Shown one piece after another: positions 37,921 to 50,632 of a stretch of 64,000 nt of DNA (the stretch's first letter is position 1; each line of letters opens with the position of its first letter). Source of the stretch: Calliopsis andreniformis (lineage: Eukaryota; Arthropoda; Insecta; Hymenoptera; Andrenidae); assembly GCF_051401765.1 (NCBI RefSeq), contig NW_027480463.1:1364001-1428000 (forward strand). Direction: 5' to 3'. The notes beneath the pieces are model-generated. The model searched no databases and had not been told where the DNA came from. It saw only the letters and a program-made list of their open reading frames with translations. The translations under genes were made by a program, and so were the position numbers.

Positions 37921-40900
37921 ATCCTCAATCCTCAATCCTCAGTCATCAATCCTCAAACCTCAGTCCTCATCCAAAATTCTCAATCGTCAACCCTCAATCC
38001 GCAAACCACAATCCTCAACTGTCAGTCCTCGTCCTCAATCCTCAACCCTCAATCCTCAATCCTCAATCTTCAATCATCAATACTCAATCTTCAATCCTCA
38101 ATGCTCAATCCTCAATCCTCATTCCTCAAACCTCAATCCTCAACCCTCAGTCCTTATCCTCAATTCTCAATTCTCAATCCTCAATACTCAATCCTCAATT
38201 CTGAATTCTCAACCCCGAATCCTCAATCTTCAGCCCTCAGTCCTCAACAATCAGTTGTCAATTCTCAATCCTCAATAGAATATCATCAATTCACAGTTTT
38301 CAATACTCAATGCTCAATATGCAATCTTCAAATATCTACCCACAAACATCAATTCTCATCACACAACCCTCAACACTCAGTCCCCAATCCTCAATCTTCA
38401 ATCCTCAATCCTCAATCCTCAATCCTCAATCCTCAATCTTCAGTCATCAATACTCAATCATCAATCCTCAATTCTCAATCCTCAATCCTCAAGACTCAAT
38501 ACTCAATCCTCAATACTCAATCTTCAATACCCAATCATCAATCCTCAATCCTCAATCCTCATTCTTCAATCCTCAATACCCAATCCTCAATCTTCAATCC
38601 TTAATCCTCAATCCTCAATTCTCAATCCTCAGTCCTCAGTCCTCAGTCCTAAAACCTCAACCCTCAACCATCAGCCCTCATCCTCAATCCTCAATCCTCA
38701 TTCCTCAATCCTCAACCTTCAATCCTCAATTCTCAATATTCAATCCTCAATTCTGAATCCTCAATCCTCAATCCTCATTCTTCAATCCTCAATACCCAAT
38801 CCTCAATCTTCAATCCTCTATCCTCAATCCTCAATTCTCAATCCTCAATCCACAGTCCTCAGACCTCAGTCCTCAAACCTCAATCCTCAACCCTCAGCCC
38901 TCATCCTCAATCCTCAATCCTCAACCTCAATCCTCAATCTTCAATCCTCAATACTCAGTCTTCAATCCTCAATCCTCAGTCCTCAAACCTCAATTCTGAA
39001 TCCTCAACCCTGATTCCTCAATCTTCAGCCCTCAGCCCTCAACAATCAGTTGTCAATCTTCAATCCTGAGTATAATATCCTCAATTCACAGTTTTCAATA
39101 CTCAATACTCAATCTGCAATCTTCAACTCTCTATCCACAGACATCAATTCTCATCACACAACCCTCAACACTCAGTCCTCAACGTTCAATCCTCAATCCT
39201 CAATTCTCAATCTTCGATCCTCTATACTGAATCTTCAATCCTCAATCCTCAATAATCAATCCTCCATCCTCAATCCTGTATATTCAATCCTCAGTCACCA
39301 ATCCTCAATCCTCAATCCTCAATCCTCATTCATCAATCCTCAACACCCCATCCTCAATCTCCAATCCTCAATCCTCAATCCTCAATTCTCAATCCTCAAT
39401 CCTCAGTCCTCAGACCTCAAATCTCAATGCTCAACCCGCAGCCCTCATCGTCAATCCTCAAACCTCAATCCTCAGTCCTCAATCGTCAATCCTCAATCCT
39501 CAATCTTCAATCCACAATACTCAACCTTCAATCCTCAATCCTCAATCCACAATCCTCAATATTCAATCCTCAATACTCAATTTTCAATACTCAATCCGCA
39601 ATCAACAATCCTCAAGCCTGAATCCTCAGTCATCAATCCTCAATCTTCAATACTCAATCGTCAATCCCCAGTCCTCAATCCTGAATCCTCAATCCTCGTA
39701 ACTCAAACCTCAATCCTCAACCCTCAGACGTCATCCTCAATTCTCAATTCTCAATCCGCAATCCTCAACCCTCAAGCTTCAATCCTCAATAATCAACATC
39801 CAATCCTAGATCCCCAAGCCCCAATCCTCAATCCTTAATCCTCAACCTTCAATCCTCAATCCCCAGTCCTCAATCTTCAATCCTCAATGCCCAGTCCTCA
39901 ATCCTCAATCCTCAGTCCTCAATCCTCAACCCTCAGTCCTCGTCATCAATCCTCAACCCTCAATAATCAATCCGCAATCTTCAATCATCAATACTCAATC
40001 TTCAACCCTCAATCCTCAATACTCAATCCTCAATCCTCAATACTCAATCCACAGTCCTCAGTCCTCAATCTTCAATACTCAATCCGCCAATCCTCAATAT
40101 TCAACACACAACCCTCAACCATCAATCCTCAATACTCAACCATCAATCCTCAATTCTCAATACTCAGTAGAATATCCTGAATTCTCAGTTTTCAATACTC
40201 AATCCTCAATCTTCAATATTCAAATCTCCATCCACAAACATCAATTCTCATCTCTCATCCCTCAACACTCAGTCCTCAATATTCAATCCTCAATTCTCAA
40301 TCCGCAATCCTCACTCCTCAAACCTCAATCCTCAAACCTCAGTCCTCATCCTCAATTCTCAATTCTCAATCCTCAATCCTCAATCCTCAACACTCTATCT
40401 TCAATCCTAAATAATCAATCTCCAATACCAGATCCTCAATCCCCAATCCTCAATCCTCAATACCCAATCCTCAATACCCAATCTTCAATTCTCAATCCTC
40501 AATTCTCAATCCTCAGTCTTCAATCCTCAATCCCCAATCCTCAATCCTCAATCCTCATTCTTCAATCCTCAATACCCAATCCTCAATCTTCAATCCTCAA
40601 TCCTCAATTCTCAATCTTCAATCCTCAATACTGAATCTTCAATCCTCAATCCTGAATCCACAATCCTCAATCCTCAATCCTCAATCCTCAATCCTGAATA
40701 TTCAATCCTCAGTCCCCAATCCTCAATCCTCAATCCTCAATCCTCATTCTTCAATCCTCAATACCCAATCCTCAATCTTCAATCCTCAATCCTCAATCCT
40801 CAATTCTCAATCCTAAATCCTCAGTCCTCAGACCTCAAACCTCAATCCTCAACCCTCAGCCCTCATCGTCAATCCTCAAACCTCAATACTCAGTCCTCAA

Positions 40901-42620
40901 TCCTCAATGCTCAATTCTCAATCCTCAATCCTCAGTCCTCAATCCTCAATCCTCAATCCTCAATCCTCAATCTTCAATCCTCAATACTCAATCTTCAATC
41001 CTCTATCCTCAATCCTCAATCCTCAATCCTCAATCCTCAATCCTCAATCCTCAATCCTCAACCCTCAATCTTCAATCCTCAATACTCAATATTCAATCCT
41101 CAATACTCAATCCTCAGTCCTCATCCACAATTCTCAATCGTCAACCCTCAATCCACAAACCACAATCCTCAACTGTCAGTCCTCGTCCTCAATCCTCAAC
41201 CCTCAATCCTCAATCCTCAATCCTCAATCATCAATTATCAATACTCAATCTTCAATCCTCAATCCTCAATCCTCAATCCTCATTCCTCAAACCTCAATCC
41301 TCAACCCTCAGTCCTTATCCTCAATTCTCAATCCTCAATCCTCAATACTCAATCCTCAATTCTGAATTCTCAACCCCGAATCCTCAATCTTCAGCCCTCA
41401 GTCCTCAACAATCAGTTGTCAATTCTCAATCCTCAATAGAATATCATCAATTCACAGTTTTCAATACTCAATGCTCAATATGCAATCTTCAAATATCTAC
41501 CCACAAACATCAATTCTCGTCACACAACCCTCGACACTCAGTCCCCAATCCTCAATCTTCAATCCTCAATCCTCAATCCTCAATCCTCAATCCTCAATCC
41601 TCAATCTTCAATCATCAATACTCAATCATCAATCCTCAATTCTCAATCCTCAATCCTCAATCCTCAATACTCAATCCTCAATACTCAATCTTCAATACCC
41701 AATCATCAATCCTCAATCCTCAATCCTCATTCTTCAATCCTCAATACCCAATCCTCAATCTTCAATCCTTAATCCTCAATCCTCAATTCTCAATCCTCAG
41801 TCCTCAGTCCTCAGTCCTAAAACCTCAACCCTCAACCATCAGCGCTCATCCTCAATCCTCAATCCTCATTCCTCAATCCTCAACCTTCAATCCTCAATTC
41901 TCAATATTCAATCCTCAATTCTGAATCCTCAACCCTCAATCCTCATTCTTCAATCCTCAATACCCAATCCTCAATCTTCAATCCTCTATCCTCAATCCTC
42001 AATTCTCAATCCTCAATCCTCAGTCCTCAGACCTCAGTCCTCAAACCTCAATCCTCAACCCTCAGCCCTCATCCTCAATCCTCAATCCTCGACCTCAATC
42101 CTCAATCTTCAATACTCAATACTCAGTCTTCAATCCTCAATCCTCAGTCCTCAAACCTCAATTCTGAATCCTCAACCCTGATTCCTCAATCTTCAGCCCT
42201 CAGTCCTCAACAATCAGTTGTCAATCCTCAATCCTGAGTATAATATCCTCAATTCACAGTTTTCAATACTCAATACTCAATCTGCAATCTTCAAATCTCT
42301 ATCCACAGACATCAATTCTCATCACTCAGCCCTCAACACTCAGTCCTCAACGTTCAATCCTCAATCCTCAATTCTCAATCTTCGATCCTCTATACTGAAT
42401 CTTCAATCCTCAATCCTCAATCCTCAGTCCTCAATCCTCAATCCTGTATATTCAATGCTCAGTCCCCAATCCTCAATCCTCAATCCTCAATCCTCAATCA
42501 TCAATCCTCAACACCCAATCCTCAATCTCCAATCCTCAATCCTCAATCCTCAATTCTCAATCCTCAATCCTCAGTCCTCAGACCTCAAATCTCAATGCTC
42601 AACCCTCAGCCCTTATCGTC
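37921..42620. repeat. Island of family A within family B
   Basis: About 4.7 kb with family A boxes only: landmarks 38278 and 41439 (type 1), 39068 and 42236 (type 2), 40170 (type 3). Its right part matches 8,426-11,780 at an offset of about 30.8 kb; its left part matches the 13,920-15,000 and 6,070-6,950 stretches. Entry is near 37,921 and exit near 42,620, where a CTTATCG stretch of family A passes straight into family B. Both junctions keep heptamer structure. Confidence 0.86.
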
Positions 42621-43690
42621 AATCCCCAATCCTCAATCCTCAGACCTCAAACATCAATACTCGACCCTCAGTCCTCGTCCACAATCCACAACCCTCAATC
42701 CTCAATACTCAATCTTGAATCATCAATATTCAATCTTCAGTCGTCAATCCTCGATCCTCAACACTCAATTCTCAAACCTCAATGTTCAACCAGCAATACG
42801 CAATCCTCAATCTTCAATCCTCTATCCTCAATCCTCAATCCTCAATCCTCAATCCTCAATCCCAAATCCTCAATCTTCAATCCTCAATACTCAATCCTCA
42901 ATCCTCAGTCCTCAATCCTCAATCTTCAATCCTCAATGCTCAATACCCAATCCTCAGTCTTCAATCCTCAATCCTCAATCCTCAATTCTCAATCCTCAAT
43001 CCTCAGTCCTCAGTCCTTAAACCTCAATCCTCAACCCTCAGCCCTCATCCTCAATCCTCAATCCTCAATCCTCAATCCTCAATCTTCAATCCTCAATACT
43101 CAATCCTCAAACCTCGGTCCTCATTCTTCAATCCTCAATAACCAATCCTCAATCTTCAATCCTCAATCCTCAATCCTCAATTCTCATTCCTCAATCCTCA
43201 ATCCTCAGACCTCAAACATCAATACTCAACCCTCTGTCCTCGTCCTCAATCCACAACACTCAATCCTCAATCCTCAATCTTCAACCATCAATATTCAATC
43301 TCCAATCCTCAACCCTCAATCCTCAATCCTTAATCCTCAGTTCCCAATCCTCGGACCTCAAACATGGATACTCAACCCTCAGTCCTCGTCCTCAATCCAC
43401 AACCCTCAATCCTCAATCCTCAATCTTCAATCATCAATATTCACTCTTCAGTCCTTAATCCTCAATACTCAATCCTCAATCCTCAATCCTCAATCCTCAA
43501 TGTTCAATCCGCAATACCCAATCCTCAATCTTCAATCCTCAATCCTCACTCCTCAGTCCTCAATCCTCAATCCTCAATCCTTAGTCCTCAAACCTCAATC
43601 CTGAAACCTCAATCCTGAATCCTCAATCTTCAGCCCTCAGTCCTCAACAGTCAATTGTCAATTCTCAATCATCAATAGAATATCCTCAAT
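42621..43690. repeat. Copy of the 36.6-37.7 kb B segment
   Basis: Matches 36,596-37,690 at an offset of 6,027. It ends around 43,690-43,715, where the type-4 box (landmark 43678) carries CATTCTCCAATC instead of CATTCTTCAAAC. The change inside the box marks a junction with the next segment. Confidence 0.86.
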
Positions 43691-46600
43691 TCACAGTTTT
43701 CAATAATCAATCCCCATTCTCCAATCTTCAAATCTCAATCCACAAACATCAATTCCCATCACTCAACCCTCAACACTAAGTCCTCAATCTTCAATCCTCA
43801 ATCCTCAATCCTCAACCTTCAATCCTCAATACTCAATCTTCAATCCTCAATCCTCAATTCTCAATCCTCAATTCTCAATCCTCAACCGTCAATCCTCAAT
43901 CCCCAATCCTCAATCTTCAATCCTCAATCCTCAATCCTCAATCCTCAATCCTCAATCCTCAATCTTCAATCCTCAATGCTCAATACCCAATCCTCAGTCT
44001 TCAATCCTCAATCCTCAATCCTCAATTCTCAATCCTCAATCCTCAGACCTCAGTCCTTAAACCTCAATCCTCAACCCTCAGCCCTCATCCTCAATCCTCA
44101 ATCCTCAATCCTCAATCCTCAATCCTCAATCTTCAATCCTCAATACTCAATCCTCAAACCTCGGTCCTCATTCTTCAATCCTCAATAACCAATCCTCAAT
44201 CTTCAATCCTCAATCCTCAATCCTCAATTCTCATTCCTCAGTCCTCAATCCTCAGACCTCAAGCATCAATACTCAACCCTCTGTCAACGTCCTCAATCCA
44301 CAACCCTCAATCCTCAATCCTCAATCTTCAATCATCAATATTCAATCTCCAATCCTCAATCCTCAATCCTCAATCCTCAATCCTCAATTCCCAATCCTCG
44401 GACCTCAAACATGGATACTCAACCCTCAGTCCTCGTCCTCAATCCACAACCCTCAATCCTCAATCCTCAATCTTCAATCATCAATATTCACTCTTCAGTC
44501 CACAATCCTCAATACTCAATCCTCAATCCTCAATCCTCAATCCTCAATGTTCAATCCGCAACACCCAATCCTCAATCTTCAATCCTCAATCCTCAATCCT
44601 CAGTCCTCAATCCTCAATCCTCAATCCTTAGTCCTCAAACCTCAATCCTGAAACCTCAATACTGAATCCTCAATCTTCAGCCCTCAGTCCTCAACAGTCA
44701 ATTGTCAATTCTCAATCATCAATAGAATATCCTCAATTCACAGTTTTCAATAATCAATCCCCATTCTTCAAACTTCAAATCTCAATCCACAAACATGAAT
44801 TCCCATCACTCAACCCTCAACACTAAGTCCTCAATCTTCAATCCCCAATCCTCAATCCTCAACCTTCAATCCTCAATACTCAATCTTCAATCCTCAATCC
44901 TCAGTACTCAATCCTCAATTCTCAATCCTTAATCGTCAATCCTCAATCCCCAATCCTCAATCTTCAATCCTCAATCCTCAATCCTCAATCCTCAATCCTC
45001 AATCCTCAGTCTTCAATCCTCAATACTCAATACCCAATCCTCAGTCTTCAATCCTCAATCCTCAATCCTCAATTCTCAATCCTCAATCCTCAGTCCTGAG
45101 TCCTTAAGCCTCAATCCTCAACCCTCAGCCATCATCCTCAATCCTCAATCCTCAATCCTCAATCTTCAATCCTCAATACTCAAGCTTCAATCCTCGATCC
45201 TCAATCCTCAGTCCTCAATACTCAAGCCTCAACCCTGAATCCTCAATCCTCAATCATCAATCCTCAATCTTCAATACTCAATCCTCAATCCTCAATCCTC
45301 AATCCTCAATCCTCAATCCTCAATCACCAATCCTCGATCTTCAATCCTCAGTACTCAATCTTTAATCCTCAATCCTCAATCCTCAATCTTCAATCCTCAA
45401 TCATCAATCCTCAGTCCTCAATCCTCAATCCTCAATCCTCAATCCCCAATCCTCAATCCTCAATTCTCAATTTTCAATCCTCAATACTCAATCTTAAGTG
45501 CTCAATCCTCAATACGCAATCTTCAATCCTCAATCCTCAATCCTCAATACTCAATTTCTCAACCCTCAATCCTCAATCCTCAATCCTCAGACCTCAAACA
45601 TCAATACTCGACCCTCAGTCCTCGTCCACAATCCACAACACTCAATCCTCAATACTCAATCTTCAATCATCAATATTCAATCTTCAGTCGTCAATCCTCG
45701 ATCCTCAACACTCAATTCTCAAACCTCAATGTTCAACCAGCAATACGCAATCCTCAATCTTCAATCCTCTATCCTCAATCCTCAATCCTCAATCCTCAAT
45801 CCTCAATCCTCAATCCCCAATCCTCAATCTTCAATCCTCAATACTCAATCCTCAATCCTCAATCCTCAATCCTCAATCTTCAATCCTCAATGCTCAATAC
45901 CCAATCCTCAGTCTTCAATCCTCAATCCTCAATCCTCAATTCTCAATCCTCAATCCTCAGTCCTCAGTCCTTAAACCTCAATCCTCAACCCTCAGCCCTC
46001 ATCCTCAATCCTCAATCCTCAATCCTCAATCCTCAATCTTCAATCCTTAATACTCAATCCTCAAACCTCGGTACTCATTCTTCAATCCTCAATAACCAAT
46101 CCTCAATCTTCAATCCTCAATCCTCAATCCTCAATTCTCATTCCTCAATCCTCAATCCTCAGACCTCAAACATCAATACTCAACCCTCTGTCCTCGTCCT
46201 CAATCCACAACCTTCAATCCTCAATCCTCAATCTTCAATCATCAATATTCAATCTCCAATCCTGAATCCTCAATCCTCAATCCTCAATCCTCAATTCCCA
46301 ATCCTCGGACCTCAAACATGGATACTCAACCCTCAGTCCTCGTCCTCAATCCACAACCCTCAATCCTCAATCCTCAATCTTCAATCATCAATATTCACTC
46401 TTCAGTCCTCAATCCTCAATACTCAATCCTCAATCCTCAATCCTCAATCCTCAATGCTCAATCCGAAATACCCAATCCTCAATCTTCAATCCTCAATCCT
46501 CAATCCTCAGTCCTCAATCCTCAATCCTCAATCCTTAGTCCTCAAACCTCAATCCTGAAACCTCAATCCTGAATCCTCAATCTTCAGCCCTCAGTCCTCA

Positions 46601-47395
46601 ACAGTCCATTGTCAATTCTCAATCATCAATAGAATATCCTCAATTCACAGTTTTCAATAATCAATCCCCATTCTTCAAACTTCAAATCTCAATCCACAAA
46701 CATCAATTCCCATCACTCAACCCTCAACACTAAGTCCTCAATCTTCAATCCTCAATCCTCAATCCTCAACCTTCAATCCTCAATACTCAATCTTCAATCC
46801 TCAATCCTCAGTACTCAATCCTCAATTCTCAATCCTTAATCGTCAATCCTCAATCCCCAATCCTCAATCTTCAATCCTCAATCCTCAATCCTCAATCCTC
46901 AATCCTCAATCCTCAATCCTCAGTCTTCAATCCTCAATACTCAATACCCAATCCTCAGTCTTCAATCCTCAATCCTCAATCCTCAATTCTCAATCCTCAA
47001 TCCTCAGTCCTGAGTCCTTAAACCTCAATCCTCAACCCTCAGCCCTCATCCTCAATCCTCAATCCTCAATCCTCAATCCTCAATCCTCAATCTTCAATCT
47101 TCAATACTCAAGCTTCAATCCTCGATCCTCAATCCTCAGTCCTCAATACTCAAGCCTCAACACTGAATCCTCAATTCTCAATCATCAATACTCAATCTTC
47201 AATACTCAATCCTCAATCCTCAATCCTCAATCCTCAATCCTCAATACTCAATCACCAATCCTCGATCTTCAATCCTCAGTACTCAATCTTTAATCCTCAA
47301 TCCTCAATCCTCAATCTTCAATCCTCAATCATCAATCCTCAGTCCTCAATCCTCAATCCTCAATCCTCAATCCTCAATCCTCAATCCTCAATCCT
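43691..47395. repeat. Family B block re-used at 49-52.7 kb
   Basis: Matches 29.9-33.6 kb at offset 13,803 (later 13,796) and 48,991-52,706 at a constant 5,311. Boxes have landmarks at 44725 and 46632 (type 4). It contains one complete about 1.9 kb pair. It ends near 47,395 at the junction with the segment derived from 25.4 kb. Confidence 0.87.
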
Positions 47396-48344
47396 CAATC
47401 CATAATCTTCAATCCTCAATACTCAATCTTCAATCCTCAATTCTCAAACCTCAATGTTCAATCCTCAATGTTCAATCCTCAATACCCAATCCTCAATCTT
47501 CAATCCTCAATCCTCAATCCTCAATCCTCATTCCTCACTCCTCAATCCTCAATCCTCAGTCCTCAAACCACAATCCTGAATCCTCAATCCTGAATCCTCA
47601 ATCTTTAGCCCTCAGTCCTCAGCAATCAGTTGTCAATCCTCAATCCTCACTAGAATATCCTGAGTTCAGAGTTTTCCATACGCAATACTCAACCTGCAAT
47701 CTTCAAATCTCTATCCACAAACATCAATTCTCATCACTCAACCCTCAACACTCAGTCCCCAATCCTCTATCTTCAATCCTCACTCCTCAACCCTCAATCC
47801 TCAGTCCTCAAACCACATTCCTGAATCCTCAATCCTGAGTCCTCAATCTTCAGCCCTCAGTCTTCAACAATCAGTTGTCAATCCTCAATCCTCACCAGAA
47901 TATCCTCAGTTCAGAGTTTTCCATACGCAATACTCAACCTGCAATCTTCAAATCTCTATCCACAAACATCAGTTCTCATCACTCAACCCTCAACACTCAG
48001 TCCCCAATCCTCAATCTTCAGTCCTCAATCCTCAAAACTCAATCCTCAATCCTCAATCTTCAATCCTCAATACTCAATCTTCAATCCTCAATCCTCAATC
48101 CTCAATCCTCAATCTTCATTCCTCAATCCTCAATCCTCAATCCTCAATCCTCATTCTTCAATCATAAATACCCAATCCTCAATCGCCAATTTTCAATCCT
48201 CAATCCACAGTCCTCAATCTTCAATCGTCAATGCTCAATCCTCAATACTCAATCTTTAATCCTCAATCCACAATCCTCAATCGTCAATCCTCAATGCTCA
48301 ATCCTCAATCCTCAATCCTCAATCCTCAATCCTGAATCCTCAAT
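47396..48344. repeat. Mosaic joint: pieces of the 25.4-25.8 and 28.7-29.2 kb regions
   Basis: Bases about 47,400-47,770 match 25,420-25,790 (offset 21,978). Near 47,780 the sequence jumps to the stretch seen at 28,665 (offset 19,114). Two type-5 boxes (47652 and 47898) are thereby brought 246 bp apart, against 881 bp for 25674 to 26555. This is a clear recombination joint. Confidence 0.84.
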
Positions 48345-50632
48345 CCTCAATACTCAATCTTCAATCCTCAAAGCTCAATCTTCGATCCTCAATCCTCAAT
48401 CCTCAATCCTCAATCCTCATTCTTAAATCGTCAATACCCAATCCTCAATCTTCAATCCTCAATCCTCAATCCTCAATTCTCAACCCTCAATCCTCAATCC
48501 TCAGACCTCGAACATCAATACTCAACCCTCAGTTCTCGTCCTCAATCCACAACGCTCAATCCTCAATCCTCAATCTTCAATCATCAATATTCAACCTTCA
48601 GTCCTCAATCCTCAGTCCTCAATCCTCAAACCTCAATATACAAAACACAACCCTCAACAACCAATCCTCAACACTCAACCATCAATCCTCAATTCTCAAT
48701 ACTCAATATAGTATCCTGAATTCTCATGGTCCAATACTCAATCCACAATTTTCAATAATCAAATCTCAATCCTCAAACATCAATTCTCAACACTGAATCC
48801 TCAACACTTAGTCCTCTCTCTTCAATCCTCCATCCTCAACCCTCAATCCTCAAGCGTCAATCCTCAATCCTCAATCCTCAACCCTCAATCCTCAGTCCTC
48901 AAACCTCAATCCCGAATCCTCAATCCTGAATCCTCCACCTTCAGCCCTCAGTCCTCAACAATCAATTGCCAATCCTCAATCATCAATAGAATATCCTCAA
49001 TTCACAGTTTTCAATAATCAATCCCCATTCTCCAATCTTCAAATCTCAATCCACAAACATCAATTCCCATCACTCAACCCTCAACACTAAGTCCTCAATC
49101 TTCAATCCTCAATCCTCAATCCTCAACCTTCAATCCTCAATACTCAATCTTCAATCCTCAATCCTCAATTCTCAATCCTCAATTCTCAATCCTCAACCGT
49201 CAATCCTCAATCCCCAATCCTCAATCTTCAATCCTCAATCCTCAATCCTCAATCCTCAATCCTCAATCCTCAATCTTCAATCCTCAATGCTCAATACCCA
49301 ATCCTCAGTCTTCAATCCTCAATCCTCAATCCTCAATTCTCAATCCTCAATCCTCAGACCTCAGTCCTTAAACCTCAATCCTCAACCCTCAGCCCTCATC
49401 CTCAATCCTCAATCCTCAATCCTCAATCCTCAATCCTCAATCTTCAATCCTCAATACTCAATCCTCAAACCTCGGTCCTCATTCTTCAATCCTCAATAAC
49501 CAATCCTCAATCTTCAATCCTCAATCCTCAATCCTCAATTCTCATTCCTCAGTCCTCAATCCTCAGACCTCAAGCATCAATACTCAACCCTCTGTCAACG
49601 TCCTCAATCCACAACCCTCAATCCTCAATCCTCAATCTTCAATCATCAATATTCAATCTCCAATCCTCAATCCTCAATCCTCAATCCTCAATCCTCAATT
49701 CCCAATCCTCGGACCTCAAACATGGATACTCAACCCTCAGTCCTCGTCCTCAATCCACAACCCTCAATCCTCAATCCTCAATCTTCAATCATCAATATTC
49801 ACTCTTCAGTCCACAATCCTCAATACTCAATCCTCAATCCTCAATCCTCAATCCTCAATGTTCAATCCGCAACACCCAATCCTCAATCTTCAATCCTCAA
49901 TCCTCAATCCTCAGTCCTCAATCCTCAATCCTCAATCCTTAGTCCTCAAACCTCAATCCTGAAACCTCAATACTGAATCCTCAATCTTCAGCCCTCAGTC
50001 CTCAACAGTCAATTGTCAATTCTCAATCATCAATAGAATATCCTCAATTCACAGTTTTCAATAATCAATCCCCATTCTTCAAACTTCAAATCTCAATCCA
50101 CAAACATGAATTCCCATCACTCAACCCTCAACACTAAGTCCTCAATCTTCAATCCCCAATCCTCAATCCTCAACCTTCAATCCTCAATACTCAATCTTCA
50201 ATCCTCAATCCTCAGTACTCAATCCTCAATTCTCAATCCTTAATCGTCAATCCTCAATCCCCAATCCTCAATCTTCAATCCTCAATCCTCAATCCTCAAT
50301 CCTCAATCCTCAATCCTCAGTCTTCAATCCTCAATACTCAATACCCAATCCTCAGTCTTCAATCCTCAATCCTCAATCCTCAATTCTCAATCCTCAATCC
50401 TCAGTCCTGAGTCCTTAAGCCTCAATCCTCAACCCTCAGCCATCATCCTCAATCCTCAATCCTCAATCCTCAATCTTCAATCCTCAATACTCAAGCTTCA
50501 ATCCTCGATCCTCAATCCTCAGTCCTCAATACTCAAGCCTCAACCCTGAATCCTCAATCCTCAATCATCAATCCTCAATCTTCAATACTCAATCCTCAAT
50601 CCTCAATCCTCAATCCTCAATCCTCAATCCTC

